A stretch of 7,863 nucleotides of DNA from an uncultured Comamonadaceae bacterium (GTDB lineage: Bacteria; Pseudomonadota; Gammaproteobacteria; Burkholderiales; Burkholderiaceae), in NCBI GenBank assembly GCA_946482115.1, contig CAMLQP010000134.1, positions 1-7,863 on the forward strand. Reading direction: 5' to 3'. Within the stretch, counting starts at the first letter, position 1. Every line of letters begins with the position of its first letter. Below the pieces are notes generated by a model. That model worked only from the letters and a program-made list of their open reading frames with translations, was not told the DNA's origin and ran no database searches. The position numbers and the translations under genes are program-made. This document shows, one piece after another, positions 6,657 to 7,863 of the stretch.

Positions 6657-7726
6657 GCACCCTGCTGACCGACATGCAACTCTCCGCCGCCCGATCGCTG
6701 GGCTGGATGCCGGGCCATGTGCACCTCTCGGCCACCGACATCCGGGTGGACGGCTGGGCCCTGCGTCTGTGGGACCACGGCGAGCGCCCCCGTTTCCTGA
6801 TCAACGGGGAGGACTTTGCCGAGGTGGAGTGGCCTCTGCCCGCGCCCGACGTGCACGACGCGTTTCCTGCGCTGATGCCCGAAGGCTGCACCCGGTTTCG
6901 CGCCCGGCATCCGGTGACACCGGGGGGCGGTCTGTTTCCGGAGGGATTCGCCCGATTCAACGTGACGGGGCGCCTGGGCGAGCACCGTCACTCGTACCGC
7001 ACGGCCTGGTTCGTGGCCGATCCCGCCACGGAGCCGCCGGTGCCCACACCCGAACGCATCACGCGCGTGATCGGCTCCGACAGCGCGCCCATGTTTCTGC
7101 TGGGCGGCGCCACCATCGCCCAGCGCATCCGGTGCCTGCTTCAGGACCGGTTCGACCGGCCCCTGAGCAGCTTTCGGGCCATCCTCGACTGGGGGTGCGG
7201 CGCCGGCCGTGTCACCCGGTACCTCGGCATGATGTCGCCGGTCGTCACGGGCGTGGACATCGACGCCGACAACCTGCAGCACAGCGCGGCCAGCCTGCCC
7301 GAGGTGGCCTTCGAGCAGGTCGGCCTGTACCCGCCCACCGCCTTTCCGGACGGGCGTTTTGACCTGGTCATCGGCTTGTCCGTGCTGACCCACCTCAAGG
7401 AGTCGACCCAGGACCAATGGCTGGAGGAGCTGCGTCGCATCGTCGAGCCCGGGGGCATTCTGTTGCTGTCCGTGCAGGGGCTTGCGCAATCCGCGCTCTA
7501 CCGCGCGCCCCTGGAGCGGCAGCTGCGCGCCCATCGGGAGGGATTCCTGTACGTCGGCCCGGACGGACAACTCGACGACGTGGTGGCCGAGGAGGGCTAC
7601 TACAGCCACATCATCCAGTCCCACGAATACATCATGGTGCACTGGGGCCGGTACTTCGACGTGCTGGAGATCGTCGAAGGCATCGCCGGCAACCAGGACC
7701 TGGTGGTGCTGCGCCGGCCCCGGTGA
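6653..7726 (+). CDS. SAM-dependent methyltransferase with N-terminal beta-rich domain
   Basis: A 357-residue protein. Residues about 10-130 form a beta-rich domain with a DGWA segment (33-36) and PDVHDAFP (65-72). This resembles the Ig-like GWA/RPDV module attached to some glycan-cluster enzymes; its function is unknown and carbohydrate contact is only a guess. Residues about 150-357 are a class I methyltransferase with motif I ILDWGCGAGR (177-186), acidic motif II VTGVDID (198-204), FDLVIGLSVLTHL (236-248) and the EPGG turn (265-268). The acceptor is probably a sugar of the locus glycan (inference from neighbours). ATG 6653 is the first in-frame start after the stop of the preceding gene. 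Its upstream AATCAAGCC is a poor ribosome binding site, which suggests coupled or weak translation. It is the last plus-strand gene, followed by a convergent gene. Confidence 0.87.
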   Translation: MSTLLTDMQLSAARSLGWMPGHVHLSATDIRVDGWALRLWDHGERPRFLINGEDFAEVEWPLPAPDVHDAFPALMPEGCTRFRARHPVTPGGGLFPEGFARFNVTGRLGEHRHSYRTAWFVADPATEPPVPTPERITRVIGSDSAPMFLLGGATIAQRIRCLLQDRFDRPLSSFRAILDWGCGAGRVTRYLGMMSPVVTGVDIDADNLQHSAASLPEVAFEQVGLYPPTAFPDGRFDLVIGLSVLTHLKESTQDQWLEELRRIVEPGGILLLSVQGLAQSALYRAPLERQLRAHREGFLYVGPDGQLDDVVAEEGYYSHIIQSHEYIMVHWGRYFDVLEIVEGIAGNQDLVVLRRPR

Positions 7727-7737
7727 TCCTCGGCGGA

Positions 7738-7760
7738 TCGGGCACGCTGGAGATGCCCGA
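7738..7760. terminator. Possible bidirectional terminator hairpin between convergent genes
   Basis: TCGGGCA (7738-7744) and TGCCCGA (7754-7760) are perfect 7-base inverted copies around a 9-base loop, inside the 47-base gap between convergent stops at 7726 and 7774. An alternative small stem, GATCC (7725-7729) with GGATC (7735-7739), overlaps it. There is no T-run on either strand, so it is not a textbook intrinsic terminator, but its position between convergent genes makes a 3'-end role plausible. Confidence 0.35.
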
Positions 7761-7773
7761 CCGGCCGTGCGCC

Positions 7774-7863
7774 TCACGACCGGACTTTGTTCTCTGCTGG
7801 TGAGGCCACCGTCTCCCAGCCCCCGCCGATCGCGCGGATCAGCAGCACCGTGGCCTGTTGCTG
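7774..7863 (-). CDS. C-terminal end of NodT/OprM-type outer-membrane efflux factor (partial)
   Basis: Read on the minus strand from the right edge, the frame gives 29 codons, starting QQQATVLLIRAIGGGWE and ending at a TGA complementary to 7774-7776. The pattern Q-A-T-V-x-L-(I/Y)-(R/K)-A-(L/I)-GGGW is the characteristic end of the last helix of RND-type efflux outer-membrane lipoproteins (NodT/OprM/CusC family). There the GGGW motif closes the alpha barrel sequence. The family forms trimeric outer-membrane channels with a periplasmic adaptor and an RND pump. Everything upstream lies outside the window, so partner pump and substrate are unknown. Being on the opposite strand, it probably belongs to an unrelated locus. 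Confidence 0.75.
   Translation of the reverse strand, partial: QQQATVLLIRAIGGGWETVASPAENKVRS

Noticed and set aside
6605..7777. A 390-codon minus-strand frame opposite the last methyltransferase gene
   Set aside because: No motif is recognised and the plus strand has a complete methyltransferase; it also runs into the separate efflux-factor end near 7774.

Overview
The window is very GC-rich (about 70% by eye), with densely packed genes and strongly GC3-biased codons, so long shadow frames lie open on both strands. The proteins resemble surface-glycan enzymes of Betaproteobacteria, probably a Burkholderiales/Comamonadaceae-like organism. That assignment is an inference from base composition and protein style; no marker gene is present. 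No tRNA, rRNA, CRISPR array, insertion sequence or integrase is visible.

Layout: four genes run left to right on the plus strand and look like one transcription unit. (1) <1-1173 is the 3' part of a two-domain SAM methyltransferase gene whose start is outside the window. (2) 1205-5704 encodes a 1499-residue multidomain protein. Its order is methyltransferase, coiled coil, a pair of WYL/YPDV-type repeats, family 2 glycosyltransferase, GT-B (GT4-like) glycosyltransferase, methyltransferase. (3) 5710-6600 encodes a WcbI-family putative polysaccharide acyltransferase, 5 bases after the previous stop. (4) 6653-7726 encodes another methyltransferase with an extra N-terminal beta-rich domain. At the right edge, 7774-7863 on the minus strand, is the last 29 codons of a NodT/OprM-type outer-membrane efflux factor. 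It converges on the glycan genes and probably marks the end of the cluster.

How they may work together: the two glycosyltransferase domains would add sugars to a capsule, O-antigen or glycoprotein glycan. The five methyltransferase domains would methylate (possibly cap) sugars, and the WcbI-like protein would probably acylate them. No polymerase, flippase, ABC transporter or nucleotide-sugar gene lies in the window, so glycan type and export route cannot be read from it. The most interesting features are the single-chain methyltransferase/glycosyltransferase with an internal coiled coil, a design that recalls chain-length-ruler enzymes such as WbdD, and a five-unit GCCC tetranucleotide tract in the linker before its last methyltransferase domain.
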